Below are positions 22,066-31,360 of a stretch of 64,000 nucleotides of DNA, piece after piece. The notes beneath the pieces were generated by a model that did not search any database, was not told the origin of the DNA, and saw only the letters and a program-made list of their open reading frames with translations. Origin of the DNA: Pseudomonas putida. GTDB lineage: Bacteria > Pseudomonadota > Gammaproteobacteria > Pseudomonadales > Pseudomonadaceae. The position numbers and the translations under genes were made by a program. Position 1 is the stretch's first letter; every line of letters begins with the position of its first letter. Where the stretch lies: contig NZ_CP011789.1 in the NCBI RefSeq assembly GCF_001636055.1, positions 1,984,001 to 2,048,000 on the forward strand, in the 5' to 3' direction.

Positions 22066-24306
22066 ATGGTACAGGTGAGAGTGCACCAGCCGGTCAACAC
22101 CGACGGCAGTATCAATCTCGAAGCATGGCTGGATCATGTGGTGAGCGTCGATTCGGCGCTGGATCGCACGGCGCTCAAGGAGGCCTGCGATTTCGCCCAG
22201 GAAGTCGAGAAGAAGGGCAACCCGGCCAAGCATTCCTGGGCCGACGGGACGTCGAGCTTCCAGGCGGGGCTCGAGATCGCTGAAATTCTCGCAGACCTCA
22301 AGCTCGACCAGGACTCGCTGGTCGCTGCCGTGATCTATCGCTCGGTCCGCGAAGGCAAGGTCACCCTGGCCGAGGTCGGCCAGCGTTTCGGCCCGGTGGT
22401 CTCCAAGCTGATCGACGGCGTGCTGCGCATGGCCGCCATCAGCGCCAGCCTCAGCCCGCGCCAGTCGCTGGTGCTGGGCTCGCAGGCGCAGGTCGAGAAC
22501 CTGCGCAAGATGCTCGTGGCCATGGTCGACGACGTACGCGTCGCCCTGATCAAGCTGGCCGAGCGGACCTGCGCCATCCGCGCGGTGAAGGCCGCCGATG
22601 ACGAAAAACGCCTGCGCGTGGCGCGCGAGGTGTTCGACATCTACGCACCGCTCGCTCACCGCCTGGGCATCGGCCATATCAAGTGGGAGCTGGAAGACCT
22701 GTCCTTCCGCTACCTGGAGCCCGACCAGTACAAGCAGATCGCCAAGCTTTTGCACGAGCGGCGGCTGGACCGCGAGCGCTTCATCAGCGATGTGATGAAC
22801 CAGTTGCAGAACGAGCTGCTGGCCACCGGAGTCAAGGCCGACATCAGCGGTCGGGCGAAACACATCTATTCGATCTGGCGCAAGATGCAGCGCAAGGGCC
22901 TGGAGTTCAGCCAGATCTACGACGTGCGTGCGGTGCGCGTGCTGGTGCCGGAAATCCGCGACTGCTATACCGCGCTGGGTATCGTCCACACCTTGTGGCG
23001 CCACATCCCCAAGGAGTTCGACGACTACGTCGCCAACCCCAAGGAAAACGGCTACCGCTCGCTGCACACCGCGGTGATCGGCCCCGAGGGCAAGGTGCTC
23101 GAGGTGCAGATCCGTACCCACGGCATGCACGAGGAGGCCGAGCTTGGTGTCTGCGCGCACTGGAAGTACAAGGGCACCGACGTCAAGTCCAGCTCCAACC
23201 ACTACGAAGAGAAGATTTCCTGGCTGCGCCAGGTGCTGGAGTGGCACGAGGAACTGGGCGACATCGGCGGCCTGGCCGAACAACTGCGGGTCGACATCGA
23301 GCCGGACCGGGTCTACGTGTTCACCCCTGATGGTCACGCCATCGACCTGCCCAAGGGCGCCACGCCGCTGGACTTCGCCTACCGCGTGCACACCGAGATC
23401 GGCCACAACTGCCGTGGCGCCAAGATCAACGGTCGCATCGTACCGCTGAACTACAGCCTGCAGACCGGCGAGCAGGTGGAGATCATCACCAGCAAGCAGG
23501 GCAACCCGAGCCGCGACTGGCTGAACTCCAACCTTGGCTACGTCACCACCTCGCGTGCGCGGGCAAAGATCGTCCATTGGTTCAAGCTGCAGGCGCGCGA
23601 CCAGAACGTCGCTGCCGGCAAGACCCTCATCGAGCGCGAACTCAGCCGCCTGGGCCTGCCGCAGGTGGACTTCGAGCGCCTGGCGGAAAAGGCCAACGTC
23701 AAGACCGCCGAGGACATGTTCGCTGCGCTGGGGGCCGGTGATCTGCGCCTGGCGCACATGGTCAACGCCGCCCAGCAGTTGCTCGAGCCGGAGCGCATCG
23801 AGCCGGTCGAGCTGGTGCCGCGCCCGGCGCGCGGGACCCGATCGGGCAAGCGCAACGACATCCAGATCCAGGGCGTAGGCAACCTGCTCACGCAGATGGC
23901 CGGTTGCTGCCAGCCGCTGCCGGGCGACGCCATCGTCGGCTACATCACCCAGGGCCGCGGCGTGAGCATTCACCGCCAGGACTGCGCCTCGGTGCTGCAG
24001 TTGGCGGGCAAGGAGCCGGAGCGCATGATTCAGGTGAGTTGGGGGCCGATTCCGGTGCAGACCTACCCGGTCGACATCGTCATCCGCGCCTACGACCGCC
24101 CGGGCCTGCTGCGCGACGTTTCGCAGGTGCTGCTCAACGAGAAGATCAACGTGCTGGCGGTCAATACCCGCTCGAACAAGGAAGACAACACCGCGCTGAT
24201 GTCGCTGACCATCGAGATTCCAGGCCTGGATGCGCTGGGGCGCTTGCTCGGACGGATCTCGCAGTTGCCGAACATCATCGAGACGCGGCGTAATCGTACG
24301 CCTTGA
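22066..24306 (+). CDS. relA: GTP pyrophosphokinase RelA
   Basis: Ribosome-associated (p)ppGpp synthetase of the stringent response, 746 residues. Order: a degenerate HD region (HSWADGTSSFQAG, lacking the HD pair of an active hydrolase); the synthetase with DVRAVRVLV, NPKENGYRSLHTAV and EVQIRTHGMHEEAE; TGS domain (YVFTPDGHAIDLPKGATPLD); a zinc-finger-like region (GCCQPLPGD, HRQDC); and a C-terminal ACT domain (DRPGLLRDVSQVL). Start ATG at 22066. The REP pair downstream separates it from mazG. Confidence 0.95.
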   Translation: MVQVRVHQPVNTDGSINLEAWLDHVVSVDSALDRTALKEACDFAQEVEKKGNPAKHSWADGTSSFQAGLEIAEILADLKLDQDSLVAAVIYRSVREGKVTLAEVGQRFGPVVSKLIDGVLRMAAISASLSPRQSLVLGSQAQVENLRKMLVAMVDDVRVALIKLAERTCAIRAVKAADDEKRLRVAREVFDIYAPLAHRLGIGHIKWELEDLSFRYLEPDQYKQIAKLLHERRLDRERFISDVMNQLQNELLATGVKADISGRAKHIYSIWRKMQRKGLEFSQIYDVRAVRVLVPEIRDCYTALGIVHTLWRHIPKEFDDYVANPKENGYRSLHTAVIGPEGKVLEVQIRTHGMHEEAELGVCAHWKYKGTDVKSSSNHYEEKISWLRQVLEWHEELGDIGGLAEQLRVDIEPDRVYVFTPDGHAIDLPKGATPLDFAYRVHTEIGHNCRGAKINGRIVPLNYSLQTGEQVEIITSKQGNPSRDWLNSNLGYVTTSRARAKIVHWFKLQARDQNVAAGKTLIERELSRLGLPQVDFERLAEKANVKTAEDMFAALGAGDLRLAHMVNAAQQLLEPERIEPVELVPRPARGTRSGKRNDIQIQGVGNLLTQMAGCCQPLPGDAIVGYITQGRGVSIHRQDCASVLQLAGKEPERMIQVSWGPIPVQTYPVDIVIRAYDRPGLLRDVSQVLLNEKINVLAVNTRSNKEDNTALMSLTIEIPGLDALGRLLGRISQLPNIIETRRNRTP

Positions 24307-24320
24307 GACTGCGTCGCCCC

Positions 24321-24386
24321 CATCGCGGGCAAGCCCGCTCCTGCAGGTGCAGCGTGATTCCTGTAGGAGCGGGCTTGCCCGCGATG
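24321..24386. repeat. Paired REP elements between relA and mazG
   Basis: Two nearly perfect inverted copies, CATCGCGGGCAAGCCCGCTC at 24321-24340 and its complement at 24367-24386, separated by about 25 bp. They can fold into one long stem. Confidence 0.9.
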
Positions 24387-24409
24387 AAGGCACTGCCGAA
24401 GGACCTGTA

Positions 24410-25243
24410 ATGACCTACACCCTAGACGACCTGCTCCACCTCATGGCCCGCCTGCGCGATCCGCAATACGGCTGCCCCTGGGATCTCGAGCAGGACTACA
24501 CCAGCATCGTCAAGCACACCATCGAGGAAGCCTACGAGGTGGCCGACGCCATCGAGCAAGGCGATTTCGCGCAGTTGCAGGGCGAACTCGGCGACCTGCT
24601 GTTCCAGGTGGTCTACTACAGCCAGCTGGCGCGGGAGGAGGGACGTTTCGAGTTTGCCGGCGTGGTTGATTCAATCACCCGCAAGCTGATCCGCCGCCAT
24701 CCGCACGTGTTCCCCACCGGTGACCTCTACGCCGCACCCGACATCCCGCGCTTGAGCGAGGCGCAGGTCAAGTCGCGCTGGGAAGAGATCAAGGCCGAGG
24801 AGCGCGCCGAGAAGAGCACCCCCGAACAGCTCTCGCTGCTCGACGATGTTCCCGGCGCCTTGCCGGCGCTGTCGCGTGCGACCAAACTGCAGAAGCGCGC
24901 GGCCACCGTCGGTTTCGACTGGCCCGAGGCGTTGCCGGTGCTGGACAAGGTCCGCGAGGAGCTCGACGAGGTATTGCAGGCCATGGCCGATGGCGATGAC
25001 CAGGCACTGGAAGACGAAGTCGGCGACCTGCTGTTCGCCGCCGTGAACCTGGCCCGTCACCTCAAGCAGGATCCGGAAAACGCCCTGCGCCGCGCCAACC
25101 GTAAGTTCGAACGACGTTTCCGCTTCATCGAGCAGGCATTGCGCGACACTGGCCGACCGATCGAAGATTGTAACCTTGACGAGTTGGATGCCCTCTGGGG
25201 CGAAGCCAAACGTCAGGAAAAGAACCTGCCCAGCTGCGGCTGA
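24410..25243 (+). CDS. mazG: Nucleoside triphosphate pyrophosphohydrolase MazG
   Basis: Hydrolyses NTPs to NMP and pyrophosphate, cleaning nucleotide pools and in E. coli lowering (p)ppGpp. The 277-residue protein has two MazG folds: the first with CPWDLEQDYTSIVKHTIEEA and ELGDLLFQVVYY, the second with VREELDEVLQAM and DEVGDLLFAAVNLARH. Metal-binding EExxE/ExxD residues are intact in both halves. Start ATG at 24410, just after the REP pair. It lies between relA and a DUF2058 gene. Confidence 0.94.
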   Translation: MTYTLDDLLHLMARLRDPQYGCPWDLEQDYTSIVKHTIEEAYEVADAIEQGDFAQLQGELGDLLFQVVYYSQLAREEGRFEFAGVVDSITRKLIRRHPHVFPTGDLYAAPDIPRLSEAQVKSRWEEIKAEERAEKSTPEQLSLLDDVPGALPALSRATKLQKRAATVGFDWPEALPVLDKVREELDEVLQAMADGDDQALEDEVGDLLFAAVNLARHLKQDPENALRRANRKFERRFRFIEQALRDTGRPIEDCNLDELDALWGEAKRQEKNLPSCG

Positions 25244-25269
25244 GCCGATGCATAAGTGAGTGAACACCG

Positions 25270-25809
25270 ATGAGCCTTTCCCTTCGCGATCAATTGCTCA
25301 AGGCCGGTCTGGTCAACCAGAAGCAGGTCTCCCAGACCAACAAGGCCGAGAAGAAACAGAAACGCCTGGAACACAAGGGCCAGGTCGAGGTGGACGACAG
25401 CCAGCAGCGCCTGGCCAAGGAAGCCATGGCCGACAAGGCCAAAAAGGACCAGGAACTGAACCGCCAGGTGCAGGAGAAGGCCGAGCAGAAGGCCCGTGCC
25501 GCACAGGTCAAGCAATTGATCGAGGCGACCCGCCTGCCCAAGCTGACCACCGAGGACTACTACAACTTCGTCGACGACAAGAAGGTCAAGCGCATTGCCG
25601 TCAACGCCCTGATGCGCAGCAAGCTGAGCAACGGCTCGCTGGCGATCGTCGCCCATGGCGGCGGCTACGAAGTGATCCCGCGCGAGGCGGCGGTGAAGAT
25701 CCAGGAACGCGATCCCAAGCGCATCCTGCTGCTCAACACCCATGTCGAGGAGGCCGATGAAGATGATCCATATGCGGCCTACAAGATCCCTGACGATCTG
25801 ATGTGGTAA
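25270..25809 (+). CDS. DUF2058 family protein (YaiL-like)
   Basis: Soluble protein of 179 residues. The first 90 residues are very rich in Lys, Gln and Glu and likely form a long coiled coil (KAEKKQKRLEHKGQVEV and DKAKKDQELNRQVQEK). The C-terminal half is compact and ends in DPYAAYKIPDDLMW, as in DUF2058/YaiL proteins, which have been found nucleoprotein-associated; function unresolved. Lies 26 bp after mazG and is followed by a strong terminator. Confidence 0.85.
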   Translation: MSLSLRDQLLKAGLVNQKQVSQTNKAEKKQKRLEHKGQVEVDDSQQRLAKEAMADKAKKDQELNRQVQEKAEQKARAAQVKQLIEATRLPKLTTEDYYNFVDDKKVKRIAVNALMRSKLSNGSLAIVAHGGGYEVIPREAAVKIQERDPKRILLLNTHVEEADEDDPYAAYKIPDDLMW

Positions 25810-25815
25810 ATGACG

Positions 25816-25840
25816 AAAACCCCGCTCAGGCGGGGTTTTT
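25816..25840 (+). terminator. Rho-independent terminator after the DUF2058 gene
   Basis: AAAACCCCGC-TCAG-GCGGGGTTTTT hairpin with T-run, 7 bp after the stop codon. Confidence 0.92.
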
Positions 25841-25853
25841 CGTGGGGGAGATC

Positions 25854-26036
25854 TTATTGTGTGCCGCGTTGGCTCTCGAGGGTCTCGAGCTCCTGGCGGT
25901 ACTGGTGGGCTTCATGCTCGTTGTGGAACATGCCGACCAGTTGGCCCTGCTGGTGTACGTCCCAGATCCGCACGCCAGCGGCCAGGCCTTCGTGGGACAT
26001 TCTCGATTCGTCGCGTTCGGTTACTTGGACAGTCAT
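25854..26036 (-). CDS. Small conserved hypothetical protein (60 aa)
   Basis: Sixty-residue protein, MTVQVTERDESRMSHEGL onward, with a compact predicted beta-alpha pattern (GVRIWDVHQQGQLVGMFHNE, then EAHQYRQELETLE). No known motif; I do not recognise a function. ATG at 26036 is preceded by GGAG at good spacing; a longer in-frame start at 26078 would run through the palindrome described below. It is convergent with the DUF2058 gene. Confidence 0.7.
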   Translation of the reverse strand: MTVQVTERDESRMSHEGLAAGVRIWDVHQQGQLVGMFHNEHEAHQYRQELETLESQRGTQ

Positions 26037-26060
26037 CGGTAAACTCCACTTCTGTTGGTC

Positions 26061-26077
26061 TGCGACACTGTGTCGCA
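26061..26077. promoter_or_regulatory. 17-bp perfect palindrome, candidate operator
   Basis: TGCGACAC-T-GTGTCGCA lies 25-41 bp upstream of the small protein's start codon on the minus strand, within its expected promoter or leader. The half-site TGTCGCA is typical in form of a dimeric repressor site. The regulator is not identified. Confidence 0.5.
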
Positions 26078-26182
26078 CACCTTCTTTATAGAGTTTGTTA
26101 GCAGGCTAAGTAAATAAAACGACGATGAAACTATGTTCATGAAACGCGCTGCGCTTGATCCCATCGCGGCGCTCCTGCAAGC

Positions 26183-26211
26183 CAAAACAAAGCCCCGCAC
26201 CAGGCGGGGCT
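26183..26211 (-). terminator. Terminator of the DUF3108-purN-purM transcript
   Basis: On the minus strand, AGCCCCGC-CTGGT-GCGGGGCT followed by a T-rich stretch (TTGTTTTGG), about 35 bp after the DUF3108 stop codon. Confidence 0.85.
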
Positions 26212-26244
26212 CGGGCTACAGCAGGTTACAGCGCAGGGAACGGA

Positions 26245-26955
26245 TCAGTTGCCCTTCACCGTCCTGCCATCGACCGTACCATCCTGCAGCACGATCACGT
26301 ATTCCTTGCCATCGGTCTCGACCTGGCGCAGTTGCACCAGCAGGTAGTCCCAGTCCTTGGCGAACCACAGCTCGGTGATGCGCTTGCTCTGGCTTGGGTC
26401 GCGCACGCGCTCGACCTTGACCGCATCGACCTGGCCGGTCTTGGTGGCAACCTTCTCGGTGCCCAGCACGCGGAAGTCGTAGGTGTCGATCTCGTCACCG
26501 TCGACCACCTGGTACGTCATGCTCTTCTTGCCCGCTGCCACGTCATGTTGCAGGGCCAGTTGATAGGACGACTTGTCCAGCACCCCACGGTTGAGCGGCA
26601 GGCTGATCGCATCGCCACGGTCGCTACCGGTGACTTTCTTGCTGTTCCAGTCGAAGTCCAGGTCGACCTTCTTCGCCTTGCCCAGGCCGCCACGCTCGAA
26701 GTGATACTTCTGCGGCAGCAGGGTGTCGTTGTCCATGCGCACCGTGCTCTGTTCGGTCAGGCTGGCGATCATCATGGAGGCTTTGAAGTTGAGGTCCCAG
26801 GTACCGTTGGCGTTCTTGACCAGGCTGCGTTCGGCGGTGCCGCTCATGGGCAGCTGTTTCCAGTCGGCGGTGTAGCTGGCCGAGAAAGGCTTCAGATCAG
26901 CTGCCTGAAGGGGCAGGGCGAGCACGGCGAGAGCCAATAGCAGGGCGCGACGCAT
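26245..26955 (-). CDS. DUF3108 domain exported protein
   Basis: Protein of 236 residues with a Sec signal peptide (MRRALLLALAVLALPLQAAD) and a beta-rich mature part of the DUF3108 family (FSASYTADWKQLPMSGTAER, ITELWFAKDWDYLLVQLRQ). Expected in the periplasm. Function unknown. It follows purN by 8 bp on the same strand, an arrangement common in Pseudomonas, so it is probably read through from purM-purN and ends at the terminator. Confidence 0.82.
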   Translation of the reverse strand: MRRALLLALAVLALPLQAADLKPFSASYTADWKQLPMSGTAERSLVKNANGTWDLNFKASMMIASLTEQSTVRMDNDTLLPQKYHFERGGLGKAKKVDLDFDWNSKKVTGSDRGDAISLPLNRGVLDKSSYQLALQHDVAAGKKSMTYQVVDGDEIDTYDFRVLGTEKVATKTGQVDAVKVERVRDPSQSKRITELWFAKDWDYLLVQLRQVETDGKEYVIVLQDGTVDGRTVKGN

Positions 26956-26963
26956 ATATTCTC

Positions 26964-27617
26964 CTAGGGTCGAATCAAGTGACCGCTGGCCGCCAGCGGC
27001 TGGCCATCCAGTAATGCACCTTGTTCGCCCAGGCGCAAGCGTCCTTCGGCGAACCAGCGCACCGCCAGCGGGTAGATCTGGTGTTCCTGTTGGTGGACCC
27101 GTTGTGCCAGGCTCTGCGCATCGTCGCCTGGCGCGACCGCTACCACAGCCTGTACGACCAAGGGCCCGCCGTCGAGTTCCTCGGTGACGAAATGAACACT
27201 GCAGCCGTGCTCGGCGTCACCGGCATCCAGAGCCCGCTGGTGAGTGTGCAACCCTTTGTACTTGGGCAACAGCGACGGGTGGATGTTGAGCAGGCGCCCC
27301 TGGTAGTGGCGCACGAAGGCGCCACTGAGGATGCGCATGAAGCCGGCCAGCACCACCAGGTCGGGGGCGAAGCCATCGATCAGTTGCATCAGCGCCGCGT
27401 CGAATGCTTCGCGCCCGTCGAAACCACCGTGCTCGAGCACGGCGGTGTCGATCCCGGCAGCTTTGGCCCGTTGCAGGCCAAAGGCGTCGGGGCGGTTGGA
27501 AATCACCGCGCGGATCCGCGCGCTACCGTGTTCGGCGTGGATGCTGTCGATCAGGGCTTGCAGGTTGCTGCCGGAGCCCGACAGCAGTACGACGACATTG
27601 CAGGTCTTGCTCGGCAT
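26964..27617 (-). CDS. purN: Phosphoribosylglycinamide formyltransferase PurN
   Basis: Transfers a formyl group from 10-formyl-THF to GAR, third step of purine synthesis. The 217-residue protein shows the nucleotide loop VVLLSGSGSNLQAL, catalytic Asn and His in NIHPSLLPKYKGLHTH, and the folate-binding FVTEELDGGP loop with its Asp. Start ATG at 27617 shares its first base with the purM stop, so expression is coupled. The longer frame upstream overlaps purM and is not credible. Confidence 0.94.
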   Translation of the reverse strand: MPSKTCNVVVLLSGSGSNLQALIDSIHAEHGSARIRAVISNRPDAFGLQRAKAAGIDTAVLEHGGFDGREAFDAALMQLIDGFAPDLVVLAGFMRILSGAFVRHYQGRLLNIHPSLLPKYKGLHTHQRALDAGDAEHGCSVHFVTEELDGGPLVVQAVVAVAPGDDAQSLAQRVHQQEHQIYPLAVRWFAEGRLRLGEQGALLDGQPLAASGHLIRP

Positions 27618-28675
27618 CAGTGTGCCTTGAGGTTCTGCAGCTCGACCTGGGCAGCGCCTTCGGCGGCCACGTCGATGCGGCCGATCACCCAAGGCTTCTC
27701 ACCGGCCTGGCGCAGGACGTTCAGGGCGTTGTCGACCTGGTCCTGGGCCACGCAGATGACCATGCCTACGCCGCAGTTCAGTACGCGGTGCATCTCGTGC
27801 TCGTCGACGTTGCCTTTCTGTTGCAGGAAGTCGAACACCGCCGGACGCTGCCAGCTGGCCACGTCGACCACGGCCTGGGCGCCTTTTGGCAGGACGCGCG
27901 GGATGTTGTCCAGCAGGCCGCCACCGGTGATGTGGGCCATGGCCTTGACCGCGCCGGTCTTCTTGATCAGCTCCAGCAGCGGCTTGACGTAGATGCGGGT
28001 CGGCGCCATCAGCAGGTCGGTCAGCGGCTGGCCGTCGAGCTGGGTGTTCTCGATGTCGGTGCCGGACACTTCGAGGATCTTGCGGATCAGCGAGTAGCCG
28101 TTGGAGTGCGGGCCGGAGGAAGGCAGGGCGATCAGGGCGTCGCCGGTGACCACTTTCGAGCCGTCGATGATTTCCGACTTCTCCACCACGCCGACGCAGA
28201 AACCGGCCAGGTCGTAGTCTTCGCCCTCGTACATGCCTGGCATCTCGGCGGTTTCACCACCGACCAGCGAGCAACCGGCCAGTTCGCAACCGGCGCCGAT
28301 GCCGGTGACCACGGTGGCGGCCACGTCGACATTCAGCTTGCCGGTGGCGTAGTAGTCGAGGAAGAACAGTGGCTCGGCGCCGCAGACCACCAGGTCGTTG
28401 ACGCACATGGCGACCAGGTCCTGGCCGATGCTGTCGTGCTTGTTCAGGTTCAGCGCCAGGCGCAGCTTGGTGCCGACGCCGTCGGTGCCGGAGACCAGCA
28501 CCGGCTGCTTGTAGCCGGCCGGGATCTCGCAGAGGGCGCCGAAGCCGCCCAGGCCACCCATGACTTCAGGGCGTGCGGTGCGCTTGGCGACGCCCTTGAT
28601 GCGTTCGACCAGTGCTTCGCCGGCGTCGATGTCTACACCGGCGTCTTTGTAGCTCAGGGAGGGTTGCTTGCTCAT
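27617..28675 (-). CDS. purM: Phosphoribosylformylglycinamidine cyclo-ligase PurM
   Basis: ATP-dependent AIR synthetase, fifth step of purine synthesis, 352 residues (typical length). Motifs are [11 protein letters not shown] at the N-terminus, [49 protein letters not shown] and [17 protein letters not shown]. First gene of the purM-purN-DUF3108 unit. A 271-bp gap separates it from the divergent DUF2066 gene and must hold both promoters; no clear operator was recognised there. Confidence 0.95.
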   Translation of the reverse strand: MSKQPSLSYKDAGVDIDAGEALVERIKGVAKRTARPEVMGGLGGFGALCEIPAGYKQPVLVSGTDGVGTKLRLALNLNKHDSIGQDLVAMCVNDLVVCGAEPLFFLDYYATGKLNVDVAATVVTGIGAGCELAGCSLVGGETAEMPGMYEGEDYDLAGFCVGVVEKSEIIDGSKVVTGDALIALPSSGPHSNGYSLIRKILEVSGTDIENTQLDGQPLTDLLMAPTRIYVKPLLELIKKTGAVKAMAHITGGGLLDNIPRVLPKGAQAVVDVASWQRPAVFDFLQQKGNVDEHEMHRVLNCGVGMVICVAQDQVDNALNVLRQAGEKPWVIGRIDVAAEGAAQVELQNLKAH

Positions 28676-28946
28676 TGATCCAGGCCTTTAAGGGGGAGGG
28701 ATTCAGGAAAACGACCAGCGCGGCCAAGGCCGGCTCGGGAAGCGGCGGCTGCCTGTACGTGACTGGTCTGCGAAGGCGCGCGATTTTATCAGGGTTGCCC
28801 GGCAGCGGCCATCCTCCATTGAACGGCAAGTGGCGAGCGGTAGGCTATAAGAGTAGACAGACAGCACCGGCGCGCGCTTTTGCTTGCCGCTGACAGCGTG
28901 CAGCTTGTAGCTTCTGCCCTGAAAGTCATCTGGACAGGAATCCTTC

Positions 28947-30011
28947 ATGCGTTTTCTCAATTACCTGGCAGTGGTTTGGGTAGGGCTGATCGGTGCAACG
29001 GCACAGGCCGAGACCGTATCGGGCCTTTACCAGGTCCGCGAGCCTGTCGATGGGCAGGGCAGCGAGGCGCGGACCCAGGCCACCGCCAAGGCACTCGACA
29101 CCCTGGTGCTGCGCCTGACCGGCGATGCCAAGGCGACGCAGAACCCGGCGGTGGTCGCCCTGCGCAAGGATCCGCAACAGATCATCAATCAGGTTGGCAG
29201 CGACGCCGGCCCACCTGAAGCGGTGGTGGTGGAGTTCGACCCCGGCAGCACCGAGCGCGCCCTGCGCCAGGGCGGCCTGGCCCTGTGGGGCAGCAATCGG
29301 CCGTCGATTCTTGGCTGGTGGCTGTACGACAGTGTCGAGGGCAGCAGCCTGGTCGGAGATGGCCAGAGCAGCGCCGAGCCGCTGCGTCGCGCAGCCCAGC
29401 ACCGTGGCCTGCCGCTGCGCCTGCCGCTGGCCGACCTGCAGGAACAACTGGTGGCCAATGCCAAGCAGCTCGAAGGCAACGACCCGGCGCCGCTGCGTGA
29501 GGCGTCCGAGCGCTATGGCGCCGATGCCCTGCTGGCTGTGCACGCCCACGAAGCCGACGGCAAGTGGCAAGGCAAATGGCAACTGTGGCTGGGCGAGCAG
29601 CGCGAGCAGGGCACGGCAGAGGGGGCCGACCAGGCCGCGCTGGCCGATGCGGTGATGCTGGCGATCAGCACGCGCCTGGCACCCCGTTACGTCACCCGCC
29701 CGGGCGCGAGCAGCGACCTGCAGGTCCAGGTGCAGGGCATGAACCTGCAGCGCTACGCCGAACTGCTGCGTGTGCTCGAGCCCTATGGCCCGCGGCTGCA
29801 GATGGCCGACGGCGACACGCTGACCTATACGGTCACCGGCAATCGTGAACAACTGCGCGCGCAACTGGGGCTGGCGCATCTGCAGGAGGTGCCCGTCGAA
29901 CCGGCGCCAGCCGCCGCTCCCGCTCCCGTAGCAGAGGCAGCGCCCGGCCAGGCGGTCGCCCCGCAGGCGGCTGCGCCAAAGCCGTTCGATGGCCTGCGTT
30001 TTCGCTGGTAA
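28947..30011 (+). CDS. DUF2066 domain exported protein
   Basis: Protein of 354 residues with a signal peptide ending near IGATAQA, then a DUF2066 domain (GLYQVREPVDGQGSEARTQA, LRLTGDAKATQNP, GWWLYDS region). The last 45 residues are Ala/Pro-rich (APAAAPAPVAEAAPGQA), a probable linker or tail. Periplasmic; function unknown. Often found between purM and the PerM-like gene in Pseudomonas, as here. Confidence 0.83.
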   Translation: MRFLNYLAVVWVGLIGATAQAETVSGLYQVREPVDGQGSEARTQATAKALDTLVLRLTGDAKATQNPAVVALRKDPQQIINQVGSDAGPPEAVVVEFDPGSTERALRQGGLALWGSNRPSILGWWLYDSVEGSSLVGDGQSSAEPLRRAAQHRGLPLRLPLADLQEQLVANAKQLEGNDPAPLREASERYGADALLAVHAHEADGKWQGKWQLWLGEQREQGTAEGADQAALADAVMLAISTRLAPRYVTRPGASSDLQVQVQGMNLQRYAELLRVLEPYGPRLQMADGDTLTYTVTGNREQLRAQLGLAHLQEVPVEPAPAAAPAPVAEAAPGQAVAPQAAAPKPFDGLRFRW

Positions 30012-30023
30012 GGAGCCGCGAAC

Positions 30024-31097
30024 ATGACTGATGTACGCCGTTGGGTATGGTTGGGCATAGCCCTGCTGATCGCCGTCCTGCTGTACCTGCTGCACAACAT
30101 CCTCTCGCCGTTCCTGGTGGGCATCCTGCTGGCGTACCTGGCCGACCCGCTGGTCGATCGCCTGGAGCGCCTGGGCCTGTCGCGCACCTGGGGCGTGGTG
30201 GTGGTGTTCAGCCTGTTCACGCTGGTGTTCCTCGCCTTGCTGCTGGTACTGGTGCCGATGCTGGCCAAGCAGTTGCTGCGCCTGTACGAGCTGGCGCCGC
30301 AGATGCTCGACTGGCTGCAGCATGTGGCCCTGCCGTGGGTGCAGAGCCGGCTGGGCCTGGCCGATGGCTTCTGGAAGTTCGACAAGATCAAGGCTGCCAT
30401 CGGCGCGCACATGGGCCAGACCACCGACATCGTCGGCATCGTCCTGTCCCAGGCCACCGCCTCGAGCCTGGCGCTGATCGCCTGGCTGGCCAACCTGGTG
30501 CTGATCCCGGTGGTGGGCTTCTATCTGCTGCGTGACTGGGACCTGATGATGGCCAAGTTGCGCAGCCTGCTGCCACGCCAGCGTGAAGACCAGGTGGTGG
30601 GGCTGGCGGGTGAGTGCCATGAGGTGCTGGGGGCGTTCGTCCGCGGCCAACTGCTGGTCATGCTGGCGCTGGGCGTGATCTACGCGGTCGGGCTGTCGCT
30701 GATCGGCCTCGAGCTGGGGCTGCTGATCGGCCTGCTGGCGGGGTTGGCGGCCATCGTGCCGTACATGGGCTTCATCGTCGGCATCGGTGCAGCGCTGATC
30801 GCCGGGTTGTTCCAGTTCGGCGGCGACCTGTACCCGATGCTGGGCATCGTCGCGGTGTTCATGGTCGGCCAGGCCCTTGAGGGCATGGTGCTGACCCCGC
30901 TGCTGGTGGGCGACCGCATTGGCCTGCATCCGGTGGCGGTGATCTTCGCCATCCTGGCCGGCGGCGAGCTGTTCGGCTTCACCGGCGTGCTCCTGGCGCT
31001 GCCGGTGGCGGCGGTGATCATGGTGCTGCTGCGCCATGTGCACGACCTGTATAAAGAGTCGGATATGTACGCCGGGGATATCGATCCCGAGCTTTGA
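30024..31097 (+). CDS. AI-2E family transporter (PerM-like)
   Basis: Inner-membrane protein of 357 residues with about eight hydrophobic helices, the family arrangement (LSPFLVGILLAYLADPLVDRLE near the N-terminus; LGLLIGLLAGLAAIVPYMGF and GDRIGLHPVAVIFAILAGGELFGFTGVLLALP near the end). The family contains the AI-2 exporter TqsA and the permease PerM, but substrate cannot be assigned. It is 12 bp after the DUF2066 gene, so probably one operon. In P. putida genomes, as I recall, hda follows; here mqo does. Confidence 0.85.
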   Translation: MTDVRRWVWLGIALLIAVLLYLLHNILSPFLVGILLAYLADPLVDRLERLGLSRTWGVVVVFSLFTLVFLALLLVLVPMLAKQLLRLYELAPQMLDWLQHVALPWVQSRLGLADGFWKFDKIKAAIGAHMGQTTDIVGIVLSQATASSLALIAWLANLVLIPVVGFYLLRDWDLMMAKLRSLLPRQREDQVVGLAGECHEVLGAFVRGQLLVMLALGVIYAVGLSLIGLELGLLIGLLAGLAAIVPYMGFIVGIGAALIAGLFQFGGDLYPMLGIVAVFMVGQALEGMVLTPLLVGDRIGLHPVAVIFAILAGGELFGFTGVLLALPVAAVIMVLLRHVHDLYKESDMYAGDIDPEL

Positions 31098-31360
31098 ACC
31101 TCCCAATCGCCCGGCCCATGTGCCGGGCGAGCCCCTGGGACAACCCGCCACCTTGACGTTCCCGCCGCCAATTTGTTTGTGCTGGCGTTTCGGTTACAAT
31201 CCGCAATCGTTTCAGCCGACCCAGGTCAATCAGACCAATGGCTGAAGCGTGTAAGGGTTCTCTGGCTGCTGAACAATGATCACAAAAAGCCTGCGCTGAA
31301 GAACAAGAAACACCTGGGCCAGCCACAGGCCCCCTCCGTTCTACTGACTGGAAGTGATCA

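Noticed and set aside
21949-24393. Long open frame antisense to relA (814 codons)
   Set aside because: It is a high-GC mirror of the relA frame; its translation has biased, low-complexity composition and no domain, while relA is unambiguous.
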